A stretch of 64,000 nt of DNA from Abelmoschus esculentus (taxonomy: Eukaryota > Streptophyta > Magnoliopsida > Malvales > Malvaceae). The DNA is taken from the NCBI GenBank assembly GCA_035048815.1, contig JAUCBN010000016.1:9106501-9170500 (forward strand). The letters are read 5' to 3'. Within the stretch, counting starts at the first letter, position 1, and every line of letters begins with the position of its first letter. Under the pieces are notes generated by a model. The model saw nothing but the letters and a program-made list of their open reading frames with translations. It was not told where the DNA came from and searched no databases. Shown here one piece after another: positions 1 through 11,236 of the stretch. Made by a program: the position numbers and the translations under genes.

Positions 1-330
1 TGCCTCCTTTAGCTCATGGTTTTGAAGTCGTAATGATTTTTGTACATACCTTTTTTCTTACGGTTTTCGTAAGTCATTGTGTATACTTTTTTAAGGAATT
101 GTGTACATACACAAAACCTTACCATTTCTGTGTCATATTATTATGTATACGCATAGGCAATTGTGTACATACCGTTTTTCTTATAATATTTGTAAGGATT
201 TGTGAATGTACACAAATCCTTTCATTTTTAACAATTTATGTATATACCTTTTTGCTAATGTTTTTTGTAAGAAATAGTTTACATACTTCGTAACCAATTA
301 AGTACATAAATGACTGGGTAAACCAATCAA
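1..330. repeat. Degenerate GTACATACC-type repeats
   Basis: The motif GTACATACC followed by a T-rich run and TTTGTAAG recurs near positions 42, 163 and 240, and related GTACACAAA or GTACATACACAAA blocks occur between them. Spacing is irregular, so this is a decayed tandem array or part of a larger repeat running off the left edge. The 86-codon open frame here is low-complexity and not a gene. Confidence 0.45.
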
Positions 331-698
331 CCTCTTTTTAGTCGGCTTTTAACAGTCGTTTGCTATAACCTTCCTTAAAGTTGAACTTCAAATTTTAGGA
401 TGAATTTGTTTGGTAATTTTAAAATTTTAATTTATTTTGCTGCAGATTAAAAAATGAAATTTGAATTAAAATTTTTAGGGTGAATTTGTTAGTAATTAGT
501 TTTCTTTACTAATCCTATTATAAAGTTTTCTATAAAAGTCTTAGACACTTACCTTTGTTTTACAAGTAATACTATTATATAAAAAGTAGGATAAACTACT
601 TCAATAACCACCTAACTAATTGAGGATACTTATTTTGATTACTCAAATAAAAAAACTTGTCAATTAAGGCAACCAACTTGTAAGCCCTACCAATTTGA
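331..698. other. AT-rich spacer, no gene seen
   Basis: AT-rich sequence with no convincing reading frame or RNA gene. Two similar stretches (AATTTTAGGATGAATTTG near 393 and AATTTTTAGGGTGAATTTG near 470) suggest a short local duplication. It runs up to the left end of the inverted-repeat element. Confidence 0.5.
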
Positions 699-961
699 GT
701 CACCACCGTTAAAATTTAGCTAAAAAAGTTAACGGTGGTGACGTGGTTGTTAATTAAAATCTGTAAAATTGTACATTTAATCTCTACCATTTATTTATTA
801 TTTTAATTTAATCCTAATTTTAAATTAATAAATAAAATTAATCACCCAATCGATTGATGACATGTGTCATCACCAGATTGAGTGATTTATTTTATTTATT
901 ATTTAATATAACTTGGTTGGTGAGAAAGAAGAGAAAAAAGAAAAGGTTAACAGATGTGCCA

Positions 962-1033
962 TTGTGGGTGTTTGAACTCGTGCCCTCTTACTAATAAAGC
1001 AAAAATTAAACCATTGGGCTAAAGTGGATTTTT
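962..1033 (-). repeat. tRNA-like A/B-box module, left TIR arm
   Basis: Read on the minus strand, TTAGCCCAATGG resembles a Pol III A box and CGAGTTCAAACA a B box about 45 bases later. The same module recurs in the right arm. It resembles the tRNA-derived head of a SINE, but no cloverleaf or terminator was established. Confidence 0.35.
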
Positions 1034-1639
1034 TGATATAAGATATTCACATGTATTATTAAACCATTTTTTTTTAGTAAAACCCTAAAATGCATTAAAT
1101 GAATTATAAAATCTCAAATCGAATAATATTTGAATTAAAATATTAAATATTTAAAAAAATTAAAATATTAAAATATTTAATAAATAAATAAAAATAATTA
1201 AACTTATTAAATATTTAATATCATTCAAATTAAATTATTTGAAAAATTTGAATTAATATATTAAAATATTTATTTAATATTCGAATTAAACTTATTAAGT
1301 ATTTTCATTAGAATATTAAATTTTTAAATATTTTCACTCAAATTAGAATATTCTAACATTAAATAAAAATATTTAATATAATATTCAAATATTTTGATAT
1401 TAAATAAAAGTATTTGAATATTTTAATTCAAATATTGAGTATTTAAATATTTTAATTCAAATAATACACATTTAAATATTTTAATTCAAATATTAAATAT
1501 TCAATTATTTTAATTCAAATTAAAATATCTAATATTTGAATATTAATCGAATATGAATCTTATTAATTCCTTTAATAATCTTTAGTTTTTACTAAAACAA
1601 ATTAAAGTTTAAGAATATATTTTCAGACTATATTATAAA

Positions 1640-1703
1640 ACCTACTTTGTCCTAGTGTTTCAACTCTTGCTTTGTGAGTAAGAGAGCATGAGTTCAACCC
1701 CTA
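1640..1703 (+). repeat. tRNA-like A/B-box module, right TIR arm
   Basis: TTTGTCCTAGTGTTTCAAC followed by GAGTTCAACCCC is the plus-strand counterpart of the module in the left arm, as expected for inverted repeats. B-box similarity is better here than on the left. It is part of the TIR arm and not an independent tRNA gene. Confidence 0.35.
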
Positions 1704-1969
1704 CAATAACATCACTCAATCTTTTGATTGGAGAAAAAAGTATATTAAATAAATAATAAATAAAAATAAATAAATAAATTTTAAGGATTAAATGTATAGT
1801 TTTAAAGATTTTAATTAATAACCACATCACCACCGTTTATTTTTTCGTTAAATTTTAACGGAGGTGACTCACCAACAATACAATACCAAAAATACAAAGT
1901 TAAACATTATTAATATTTTAATAAACTTAAATAATTAATAAAAAATTAAAAGGCTTATTGACAACAAGG

Positions 1970-2024
1970 TTGGTCCAAGTGGTTAGAAGTTTTGTATCAT
2001 TTAAGAAGTTTTTGAGTTCGAGAC
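1970..2024 (+). repeat. tRNA-like box pair before the gag relic
   Basis: TTGGTCCAAGTGGTTAGAAG matches the A-box pattern of a tRNA, and GAGTTCGAGAC, about 45 bases on, matches a B box. The rest does not form a recognisable cloverleaf, so this is a tRNA-derived (SINE-like) head or a chance resemblance. The 436-bp duplication starts immediately after the B box, at 2025. Confidence 0.3.
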
Positions 2025-2896
2025 ATTGTGTATACAAAAATTTCTGCTAAAATATTCACCAATAAAAGTTAGGTGTGTGATATGGTTCAGTCCGGGATTA
2101 AATACTTAAGAATTAGTTTTAAATCAAAATATGCACCCAAGACAATCTGAGACGCCTCGTAAGACCCTTGTTGAAAGGCTTCACCGGTTTGAGTCCAAGA
2201 ACTTTGAGGGCTTGGGTGAGGATGAACCTATTAAGGCTAATCAGTGGTTGTGTGACACGCAAAGAATCTTAAGGCAAATGAAGGGAAGCCCGAAAGATGA
2301 CCTCGATTGCATTGTTTCTCTTCTAAAGGGCAATGCACATGAGTGGTGGGAGACCATCAAGTTTGGGTTGCAACTGACACTTCTAACTTGGGATAACTTT
2401 TAGGAAGAGTTTCGGAAGAAGTACATCAGTGAGCTACACATGGATAAGATGAAAGATCAGATTGTGTATACAAAAATTTCTGCTAAAATATTCACCAATA
2501 AAAGTTAGGTGTGTGATATGGTTCAGTCCGGGATTAAATACTTAAGAATTAGTTTTAAATCAAAATATGCACCCAAGACAATCTGAGACGCCTCGTAAGA
2601 CCCTTGTTGAAAGGCTTCACCGGTTTGAGTCCAAGAACTTTGAGGGCTTGGGTGAGGATGAACCTATTAAGGCTAATCAGTGGTTGTGTGACACGCAAAG
2701 AATCTTAAGGCAAATGAAGGGAAGCCCGAAAGATGACCTCGATTGCATTGTTTCTCTTCTAAAGGGCAATGCACATGAGTGGTGGGAGACCATCAAGTTT
2801 GGGTTGCAATTGACACTTCTAACTTGGGATAACTTTTAGGAAGAGTTTCGGAAGAAGTACATCAGTGAGCTACACATGGATAAGATGAAAGATCAG
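2025..2896 (+). repeat. 436-bp tandem direct duplication
   Basis: Positions 2025-2460 and 2461-2896 are directly adjacent copies of one 436-bp unit. The only difference I saw is a C/T change in the codon after GGGTTGCAA. Each copy holds a leader and the first 90 codons of the same gag frame. The first copy stops abruptly at GAAAGATCAG and the second continues into the rest of the gag relic. Confidence 0.9.
2131..2460 (+). pseudogene. gag: Del/Tekay-type gag N-terminal fragment, copy 1
   Basis: This encodes the capsid part of a Ty3/gypsy chromovirus-like Gag, which packages retrotransposon RNA in cytoplasmic particles. The 90-residue frame starts at 2131 and contains the typical AHEWWE motif (GNAHEWWETI) of the retrotransposon gag domain. 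It ends at a TAG at 2401, after which the sequence stays in the gag reading frame to the duplication border. The copy is cut at 2460 by the second repeat unit. It is a relic, and the family assignment rests on recognised gag motifs. Confidence 0.7.
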
Positions 2897-3500
2897 TTTC
2901 TACACTTTACCCAAGAGAGCGGTTAGTGTTTGCTTATGAGTAAGAGTTTTTGTGATTGACTCATTATGCTTTGGAGTTGGTGTCTACTAAAGAGTTAAGG
3001 TGCAAGAGGTTTAGGCAAGGGTTAAGCATTGAGCTTCAAGTTAATGTGACAACGAGTTCATTTGGGAGTTTTGCGGAGTTAGCCAATCTTGTGAAGGCTT
3101 TAGAAATGCTTTAAGATATGACACATATTAGGATAGATGATCCAAAGAGCCATGAGGTAGAGACTCATGATATGATAGGTTCTTCTTAGTTTTTGTGAGA
3201 GAGTTTTTGTGCCTTGAAGAGTTCGAAGAGGGTTGCTTCTGATCAGTTAGCAAGGGTTGGTATGGGATCTAGGCCAAGGACCCATAGGGGTTCCTTGTCA
3301 ACTACTCTGGGAGGGTGTACGGATGGGTCTGTTAGAGCGTTGCTTCCACCGGTATGTGAGCACTACGGTCAACATCACCTTGGAGTTTGGTTTTTTACTT
3401 CGGATGGTTTGTTACTAGTTCCCTGAACTGGGGCATATTGTGGAAGATTTTCCAGTCTTGGATGAGAGTGTGCTGGTCTAATCTCCGAGAATAACTTATT
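2567..3500 (+). pseudogene. gag: Del/Tekay-type gag relic, copy 2 with zinc-knuckle region
   Basis: It repeats the 90-codon N-terminal part of copy 1, including the TAG, then continues with a decayed capsid C-terminus containing several stops. Around 3351-3460 sits the remains of a paired CCHC zinc-knuckle region, with readable pieces such as CEHYGQHH and, in another frame, ELGHIVEDFP. Frameshifts and stops make it non-functional. No protease or RT follows; the relic is cut at 3664 by a family B LTR. Confidence 0.65.
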
Positions 3501-3664
3501 CACTTCATGGTCAGAGGGTTGCTAGAGGAAGAGTTAGGGCACAATCAGTTTACAATGGTGGAGGACCTGTGAGATCCACCATTAGAGTAGACAGACGAGT
3601 GTTTGCTAGACAATACGCCACTCAGGTGGGAGATGATAGTTTTTGCTACCGAAAAGTTGTTAGG

Positions 3665-4602
3665 TGATAAGTTCTAAACTCACTATCACTTTCTACACTT
3701 TTCATGGGCACTTATCATCAATTCTTTACCTACTTGGACCAATGCATGTACTTAATGTGATATATTTAGGGATTATGCTATTAAAGATAATATTTGTAGA
3801 AAAGGCATACTTTACTGCATTTTTATGTCTGTGCAGGAACAAGTATTGCCGCGGTAACAAACTGAGGTCGAGGCAGGACCTGATGCCGAGGCATCAGAGG
3901 ATAAATAGCAATATGGCAGGCAAACTGCGGAGAAAAATGAGGAGAACTTTGCTGGACAAGAAGCCCAAGGATTAGAGCTGAACAACACGAGGAAAGCCCA
4001 AGGACAAGGCCACGCGGGAAAAAGCCTTCTAGAAGAATTAAACTCAGAAATATTTACCTATGTACATAACTTATTCCCTACTCCAAGTTGTACTCTTTTT
4101 AGGAAAGGTTTGCCCTAGACCAACCTATATAAGGCATACCCGTCCAAGGGACTAGGAGAGCGAAATTTGAGAGAGGTCACCCTAGGAATAATTCTTCCCA
4201 TTATGTTCTAAGCTTTCTTAGGGTTTAAGTTAAAGTTTTTGAGTATTAGTGAGAGGAAATTGTATCTTGTTTCAATGTAATAAAATATCAAAGTTTGCTT
4301 ACTTTTTTCCATTCTTTGTTCTTGCATCCAAGCTTGGGAGAGAAGTTTGTAAGTAATTTATTTTTTCTAGACTCGAGAGAGTTAGACTCACGAAAGGAGT
4401 AAGTACGGTATTTGACTTGATTGGAAAATACTAACTCGTCTTAGGGATAGGTTGGAGTTTCAGCAACTAAAGGAAGTGTGTGATTGGTTGTTGGTTATAA
4501 TTGATTAACGCCGGGAGGTATCATTAAGGACTAATCATCAATAGTGTTTCGACTTAGGGATAAGCGGAGCCATCAAAGGATACTTTGTCGAACTTTGGTA
4601 AA
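3665..4602 (+). mobile_element. Family B LTR, plus strand, interrupted at its 3' side
   Basis: It begins TGATAAGTTCTAAAC and follows the family B LTR order: U3 with a CACGCGGG motif near 4010, a CTATATAAGG TATA box near 4126, AATAAA near 4280, then U5. It stops at CTTTGGTAAA where a minus-strand family B LTR begins. The missing last part (about 350 bp, GTCTGCCCAAGAG onward in related copies) was not found. The five bases before it, TTAGG, are a possible target duplication with no partner seen. Confidence 0.8.
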
Positions 4603-4939
4603 TGATGCGTGTCAAATATGCGTAATTAGTGCAAGTGAACACGTCGCTAGTAATAAGTGATAAGTATTATCGAGTATCATCTCTACAAGAATTAATGTAC
4701 TTAATATGTCCTCCTCGATCTTCTTGTTCTGTAAAAAGAAATAAAAACACAAGTAATGAGTTTGTGACTAAATAAAGCAATTAAGGAAAACTAAATAAAA
4801 GTGAAGATCAAATTGAGAAAGAGGGCAGGATTCAGTTGTGTTGTATAGTGGATTTGAATGATCTATTTCTGTCCAATGCAATTGCACTATACTGCCTCGG
4901 CAGTACTGTAAATTACTATCTTCGGCAGCAGTAGTGTTC

Positions 4940-6338
4940 TAATAAGTGCTCAAAAGTCCTATTTTTCATACCATTCCCACTTGATTGTTGCTAGTAAAGA
5001 ACATATGGCAATAACAAATATTTCGGGTCATTTTCCATACTTCAGCATCCGAACACTCAATACATGAATTTATCTATTATTTGGCATAAAATAGATACAT
5101 TTGATGGTTTTCTTTCTTAAGACAAGAAACTACATCATAGGAATTGCCAAGTAAAAAAGATGGATGCTGGAAACTGAAGCTGAAATACAGATAAGTACCC
5201 GCGTCGGCAATACATTGATGTCGCGGCAGCATCTGAGGCTGCAACAACACCCGAAAAGGCAAATGTCAATATAGTAGGCGATTTGAAGAGAAAAATAAGA
5301 TGAACATTTTAAGATAAGCGACATAGAAATCGGAGGTGAGAAACACACGAAAAGTCAATGTCAAAGGCCACGTGGGAAAAAAATCCTTATAGAAATAAAC
5401 TTGGAAATATTTTATTTATAAAAATTATTGTAATCCTACTCCAAGTAGTATTCCTACTTAGGAAATGTTTGCCCTAGGCCAAGCCTATATAAACCATAGC
5501 CTATGTAGAGAGGAGAATATCTTGAAATCAAGTGTTCATAGAAAACCCTAAACTTCTCCATCTTCCTCTAGGGTTTAGGTGAAGGTTGTCGAGTATTTGT
5601 GAGAGGATACTGTACTTTGTTTCTTGTTTCTATGCAATAAAATATCAAAGTTTGCTTACTCTTTGTCATTCTTTGTTCTTGCATCTAAGCCCAGGAGGGA
5701 AGTTTGTAATTAATCTATTTGTCTTTACTCGGGAGAGTTAGATTCACGAAAAGATTAAGTGCGGTATTCAACTTGGTTGGAGGATACTAACTCGGCCTAG
5801 GAATATGTTAAAGTTTCAGCGGCTAAAAGAAGTGTGTGATTGGTTGTTGGTTATAATTGATTAGCGCCGGGAGGTATCATCAAGGACTAACCTTCAACAG
5901 TGTATCGACTTTGGGATAAGCAAAGCTAGACAAGGACACTTTGCCGAACTTTGATAAATATGTCCAAGAGCAAGGGATTTCCGCGGCAGAGAACATTATC
6001 GGTGCCGAAGATAGTATCTTCAGTACTGCCGAGACAGTGCAGTGCAATTGCATTGGACATAAACAAGTCAATAGAATCCACAATACGACACAACTGGATC
6101 TTGTCCCACTTTTCCATCCTTGATTTCTTAATTATTTATTTTTATTGTTTTAATTAGTTTTCTTAGTTATAATTCAAACCCAATAATTTGTGTCTTTTAT
6201 TTTATTACAGAGCGAGAAGACAAAGGTTGCATATTACGTAGACCAATCCATGTGGAGACGATACTCGATAAATACTTATTACTTTATTACTTTACGATGT
6301 TTACACTTGCACTAATTGCGCATATTTTACACGCATCA
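4940..6338 (+). mobile_element. Solo LTR of family A, target duplication TGTTC
   Basis: A 1399-bp LTR running from TAATAAGTGCTC (the usual TG start is mutated to TA) to ACACGCATCA. It is flanked by identical TGTTC at 4935-4939 and 6339-6343. Joining the flanks restores a continuous family B LTR, so this is a true insertion reduced to one LTR by recombination. Inside are a G-box CACGTG (5369-5374), a TATA box CTATATAAA (5485-5493) and AATAAA (5636-5641). Confidence 0.9.
5485..5493 (+). promoter_or_regulatory. LTR TATA box (family A)
   Basis: CTATATAAA lies about 550 bp into the LTR and about 110 bp after a G-box CACGTG. The same arrangement appears at 21939-21947 and 25212-25220 in the two LTRs of the other family A element. 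It marks the probable start of the retroelement transcript. Confidence 0.6.
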
Positions 6339-7318
6339 TGTTCTCTACCGCGGCAATCCCTTTCTCTTGGGCAGATTTACCAAAGTTCAGCAAAGTATCC
6401 TTTTATGGCTCCGCTTATTCCTAAGTCGAAACACTGTTGATGATTAGTCCTTGATGATACCTCCCGGCGATAATCAATTATAACCAACAACCAACACACA
6501 CTTCTTTTAACTACTGAAACTTCAACCTATCCCTAGGCCGAGTTAGTATTTTCTAATCAAGTCAAATATCGTACTTACTCCTTTCGTGACTCTAACTCTC
6601 TCGAGTCTAGACAAATAAATTACTTACAAACTTCTCTCCCGAGCTTGGATGTAAGAACAAAGAATGGCAAAGAGTAAGCAAAGTTTGATACTTTATTGGA
6701 TTAAAACAAGAAAAAAGATGCAATCTCTTCTCAGTAATACTCAACAACTTTCACCTAAACCCTAAGAAAGCTTAGAACATAATGGGAAGAATTATTCCTA
6801 GGGTGAACTCTCTCAAATTCGGCTCTCTTAGTCCCTTGGAAGGCTATGCCTTATATAGGCTTGGCCTAGGGCAAACCTTTCCTAAATAGAGTACAACATG
6901 GAGTAAGGAACAAGTTATGTACATAGGTTAAATATTTTCGAGTTTAATTCTTCTAGAAGGCTTTTTCCAGCGTGACCTTGTCCTTGGGCTTTCCTCTTGT
7001 TGTCCAGCTCTGATCATTGGGCTTCTTGTCCAGCAATGTTCTCCTCATTTTTGTCCTTAGTTTGCAAGTCATATTGCTATTTATCCTCTGTTGCCTCGGT
7101 ATCAGGTCCTCCCTCGGCCTTAGTTTGCTACCGCGGTAATACTTTTCATGCACAGACATAAAAATACCGTAAAGTATATATTTTTTATAAATATTATCTT
7201 TAATAGCATATCCCTAAATATATCACATTAAGTACATGCATTGGTCGAAGTAAGTGAAGAATTGAAGATTAATGCCCATGAAAAGTGTCGAAAGTGTTAG
7301 TGAGTTGAGCACTTATCA

Positions 7319-8418
7319 CACCCCAAAACTCGAACTATTGCTTATCCTCAAGCAATGCAAACCATTAATTTTTTAAACTTTATTCTCTCTTGATCTTATG
7401 TTTCCATCTATTCTCCCCACCATAACTATGTCTATTCTTTAGACTTAACCTTTCGGTTACCTAAGGGTATACCTAGAAGACAAACTATAAGGTTTTGTGA
7501 GTGTGCGTTTTTATGGACAAGTTTGATTAAAGGCCTTCTTAGATAAACTCTAAGTTCAAGACAAATAGACTTGGATTTAGTATACTCTTCTTAAAACAAC
7601 AATTCCTTGAGCCAATTTCGGGAACCTCAAGTATTCTGTTTTCTCCTTCTTATTTTCTTATTTCTTTTTTTATTCTTTTAAGCATACTTGAGCCAATTTC
7701 GGGCACCTCTAGCATAAAGAAGAATATTTCCTAGAGCCGGTTTAGGCACCTTTAGTCATTTTTTAAAGATCTAATTCTTTATCACCTAAGTTCATTAAAA
7801 GAATTCCTATAGCCAAACAAGTCCCAAAAGTGTTTTTAAGTTCAAACCTATAGTAAGCTTCTAAGTTTTTCTCCTTAAGTATCCTAGAATTAAGCCTTTA
7901 AAACATAACCTAACTATGGTAAGGAGAAAGATTTCTATTGCCTTAAAGAATAAACTAAAACAATACTGATGATGGGTAGTGCAAGAGTATATGCAATAAT
8001 TTCAAGTAAAGTGGTGGACATAAGAAAAAAAATTATCACTAAAAACTCCCTTTTCATGGCAAGGCCTCGGCAGTGGATTGCCTCGGAAGTGGCTCTACAC
8101 CCCAAACTCAAAGCAGGCATTGTCCTAAATGCTTAATTTAGGGGCAAGCAGTAGGCAACAAAATAGAAAACAGTAATAGCAGCATAAAAAAAAGATCATG
8201 AAGACTCCGAAGAGATTAATCTTCTGGATCTTGCTGCCGATTGCTACGTCCTTGGTGATGGCGATGGGTTTGCTCGTCTTGGTGGCTGAGCTCTTGTTAG
8301 TGTCACTCGTTGCATAGGCGTATTTACTTCTTCTCCTTCATCTTTAGTCTCCATTATGTACGTCCCTCCGTTATTCTCTGGATCTTCCCCGATGGTGTGT
8401 TCTGTGTACTACAATAAA
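7319..8418 (-). pseudogene. Family B 3' internal region with ORF3 tail
   Basis: The end next to the LTR is the polypurine-tract region (CACCCCAAAACTCGAACT on the plus strand). The middle holds repeated hairpin-like motifs (GAGCCAATTTCGGGCACCTC and variants near 7612, 7690 and 7731). From about 8205 to 8390 the minus strand matches the C-terminal tail of the third ORF in the complete family B element (55916-56200), with acidic and serine-rich codons. Similarity fades at about 8390, just before the family C LTR. Confidence 0.6.
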
Positions 8419-10243
8419 TGATGTATGTGAACACACATATATGTGCAAGTATACACAATCATACAAGTAATAATAGGGTGAGTAAGTATCATTCCCACGA
8501 GGATCTAAAGTATGTATGTAGTCAAATTTGCGAAGGCAAAAAGGGTTGTCACTAAAAAGAAAACAAAGATAAAGATATAAACACGAGAAAATGGATATGT
8601 ATGATGAAGGTGTAAGATGGAAATGCTATGGCAATTCTAGAGTACAAGCACTTAAATTTGCCAAGGCAAAATCGAATGGATGATGATGGCAAGGTGGATG
8701 TATGAAGGTGGTATGTGAGTGTATAGCAGAGTGATCGCAAGATAACAAACAAAGTAAAGAAAGTAAGTTGTAAATGTGGAGGCAAAAACAGAATGTAAGA
8801 ACACGTTAAAGAATATATTGTACTTCTCCTCTATTGATGAACTCTCTAGGGAATGACTGATGGTGGCTTCTATAGTTTCCTACCCCTTACCCCTACCTAA
8901 CATATATCTAATAAGGTGTATACCTACTCGACAGAGGTTTCTAAAGTGTTCCGTCTCTCTCGAGTCATAGGAACCTGATAATCTAAAATGCCATAGTATT
9001 CTCGCCTGTCACGTGAATGAAACCTTAGTCTATCGGTAAAGCAAACTCCTTTTAGTCGTTGAAGCCTTCACCTACGCCTCTCTCGAGTGCTCTAGGATCC
9101 AACTAGGCCCTATTTGCAGTCTAGAACGCATTGCTCATGTAGATCCTCCCTTAGCTCCTCTCGGATGATCTAAGGATCTATAGTTACGCCTTTCTCGAGT
9201 GCTCTAACATGTATCTAAACAAGGGACACTCTCGTGCCTCTTATAATATTTAAATAATTACCAACAATAAGCAAAGAAAATATACAAACACATAGTAGGC
9301 AATATATTAAATAAAGATTAAAGATAGTCATTCATAAAAACAACCACCGAAATAAAGCTTTATGGTGGGGATAAATATTAAGATAAATCATCCACATAAA
9401 TCTTAAACACCTAACAATCGTCCTCATAAAAAGATAAAATAAAATAAAGCAAGGAAGGAGGACTAGAAGACACCCTCGGGGTGCACCGCCATTGGCTCTT
9501 CAACCACCATGAGTCGCCTTGGTGTGCTAGCCCCTCTCGGGTGCGTAGCACACCACTCCCTTTGAGTTCCATCAATGGAGGTGCCCTTGGCCGGAGTTTG
9601 GAGGAGAAAGGTGGAAGCTTTCCGTCACCACAAAAACCTCCCTAAAGGTACCTCTTTTTTTGTGTTGTGTTTCTCCAAAAGCCTCCATTTTGTGTGTAGG
9701 TCACCATGTCTTTTAAAGAGGGTGAAAAACCCTAAAATATGTGTAAAAATTCATTTCTGCCCTCATTTTGTCCTGACATTTCTACAGGACTGACAGAGGT
9801 GAGAGTGATCCCCTACTGATGTGGCTCGCATAAAGGCGATATTTACTGTGGTCCCCTACTGAGGTGGCTTTGTCCAGCAGTAGTGGTCCCGAACGGCTGT
9901 GGTAGCACCAGCTAGCACTCTTATAAAAATATCTCTTTTTCGTTTAGCTCAGCCCAAGAATTCTCTATCTTTGCCATGGCATTTTTCTTCTGCTATCCTT
10001 TTGAGAATGCCATGACAATTTGCCTCAACTTTTGTTTTGCTTTACCTACACAATACCACTTAAAAGAGCTACCTTTCCCATTAAATAACACCTATTACCA
10101 CATAAAAATTCCAAGGCATATCCACAAGACTAAATACAATGTTTTGAACCTAAATGCACAACTAAATGAATCTATATGAGCCTAAGGATACTCAATAACT
10201 TAAATAAAAAGGCCTAAAATATAATCTTTTTGTGGAGTTATCA
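8419..10243 (-). mobile_element. Family C LTR (3' LTR of the minus-strand element)
   Basis: On the minus strand it runs from TGATAACTCCACAAAAAG (ending at 10243) to ACATACATCA (8419), 1825 bp with TG...CA ends. It is followed by the polypurine tract AGTTTGGGGGTG and internal sequence, so it is the 3' LTR. The interior carries TGCCATGGCA (9972-9981) and TTTGCCAAGGCAAA-type palindromes. The outer flank is ATAAA (8414-8418); the partner duplication was not found because the 5' end of this element is missing. Confidence 0.75.
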
Positions 10244-11236
10244 CACCCCCAAACTTAAGCTATTGCTTGTCCTTAAGCAATGGATAGCGGCTAGCAGAGA
10301 AAGAATGTCATGACATTGTTCGTCAGAGTTTCAGCCCTTAGAAAATGTCATGGCATCAACATATAAGACTCGAGGAAATTGCAAGAACACTTCCCTAGGA
10401 CCAGGTCGGATGCGAGTGTGTATATGAGTGAATGTATCCTATCCATGCTTAGTTAACTTAGAAAAATTCTAAGGAATGTTCACTATTCTAGCAAAGCATG
10501 TTTGTTCATTAAAGCACATTTTTTTTAAACGTAGTATCCAGGCAATACCATGGTAAGTTAAAAGTGTAGCGTCACCCTGTGCCTCTTTCAGTAACTCATA
10601 TGCACATGGAAATGCCATGACATAGCGGGGTATCCCTCTACAGATATGTCCAAGCATTTATTCTTATCTTCTAATACTAAACTATTGGGGGTTCTCTATT
10701 AACAAAACAATTCATTAAAGCATGCTAAGCTATTCAAGTTTACATTCTATAAAATTTTTCTAACTTCACTAAGCATGAAGAACATACACTCATGTAACCA
10801 TAAAGTAATCACAACCAGCCAAATCCTAAAGCAAGTTCTATTCAAATCCCAAGTCATGTATATTCAAATTTGTATTGGCCATATAAGGTATACCATCATC
10901 GGGCATCACTAACTATAATACTGAAAACTTAACCTAAACTTTAACAAATGTCATGGCATATTTCTACAACTACTATTATCATGCACATGAAGTAGAGTAA
11001 AGAAAAATACCTCCCCCAAACTTGAGGCAAGCGTTATCCTCAATGCAACTAAAAAAATTAAACTATGTTAAATGCAATGATATGTAAAAATAGGGTTTAT
11101 TGTTGGGTTCTTAGCTGTTGGTAGATGTTTTTAGCTTCAAAAATTCATCCATAAAAAAGTTTAATGGCTGATTTATCTTTTCCTTGTGGAGAAAGAATTG
11201 GAAGGATATTCTAAAGCTCTTAAGAATTGCAAGGTG
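10244..11236 (-). other. Family C 3' noncoding internal region
   Basis: This links the LTR to ORF3. It has a polypurine tract directly against the LTR and a second G-rich tract (CTTGAGGCAAGCG reversed, next to CCTCCCCCAAACTT at about 11013). Athila-like elements commonly have such a tract shortly after ORF3. Several TGTCATGGCA-type palindromes occur (for example 10346-10355). No gene was seen; open frames here are spurious. It ends at AAGGTG (11231-11236), the left border of a foreign block. Confidence 0.6.

Larger units (their letters stand above)
699..1868. mobile_element. TIR (foldback-like) DNA element, about 1.17 kb
   Basis: The two ends are long imperfect inverted repeats. The left arm (about 699-1050) aligns with the reverse complement of the right arm (about 1624-1868), and the left arm carries an extra segment of about 100 bp. 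Each end also holds a small hairpin of its own: 699-742 has 14-bp perfect arms (GTCACCACCGTTAA and its complement), and 1828-1866 has arms of 10 bp with one mismatch. The middle (1050-1620) is AT-rich, made of AATATTT-like stretches, with no transposase. No clear target duplication was found. It looks like a non-autonomous DNA transposon of the long-TIR/foldback kind; the superfamily is not assigned. Confidence 0.65.
4603..8418 (-). mobile_element. Truncated family B element (3' LTR plus 3' internal part)
   Basis: On the minus strand this is a 3' LTR with about 1.1 kb of adjoining internal sequence. The LTR occupies 4603-4934 and 6344-7318; without the nested family A LTR it is about 1312 bp, close to the 1316 bp of the copy at 53711-55026. 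From 7319 the sequence matches the 3' internal region of the complete family B element at 55027 onward, including the ORF3 tail. It was inserted into a plus-strand LTR of its own family, and at 8419 it meets a family C LTR. No RT, integrase or gag is present. Confidence 0.8.

Noticed and set aside
1970..2040. Possible functional tRNA gene
   Set aside because: A-box and B-box-like motifs are present, but no acceptor stem, anticodon arm or terminator could be placed.
5077..5348. Open frames of 60-72 codons on the minus strand, repeated near 24800-25100
   Set aside because: They recur because they lie in copies of the family A LTR and have no domain; LTR U3 sequence explains them.
8552..8785. 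77-codon minus-strand frame with hydrophobic stretches
   Set aside because: Inside the family C LTR; low complexity from CTT and TTT codons.
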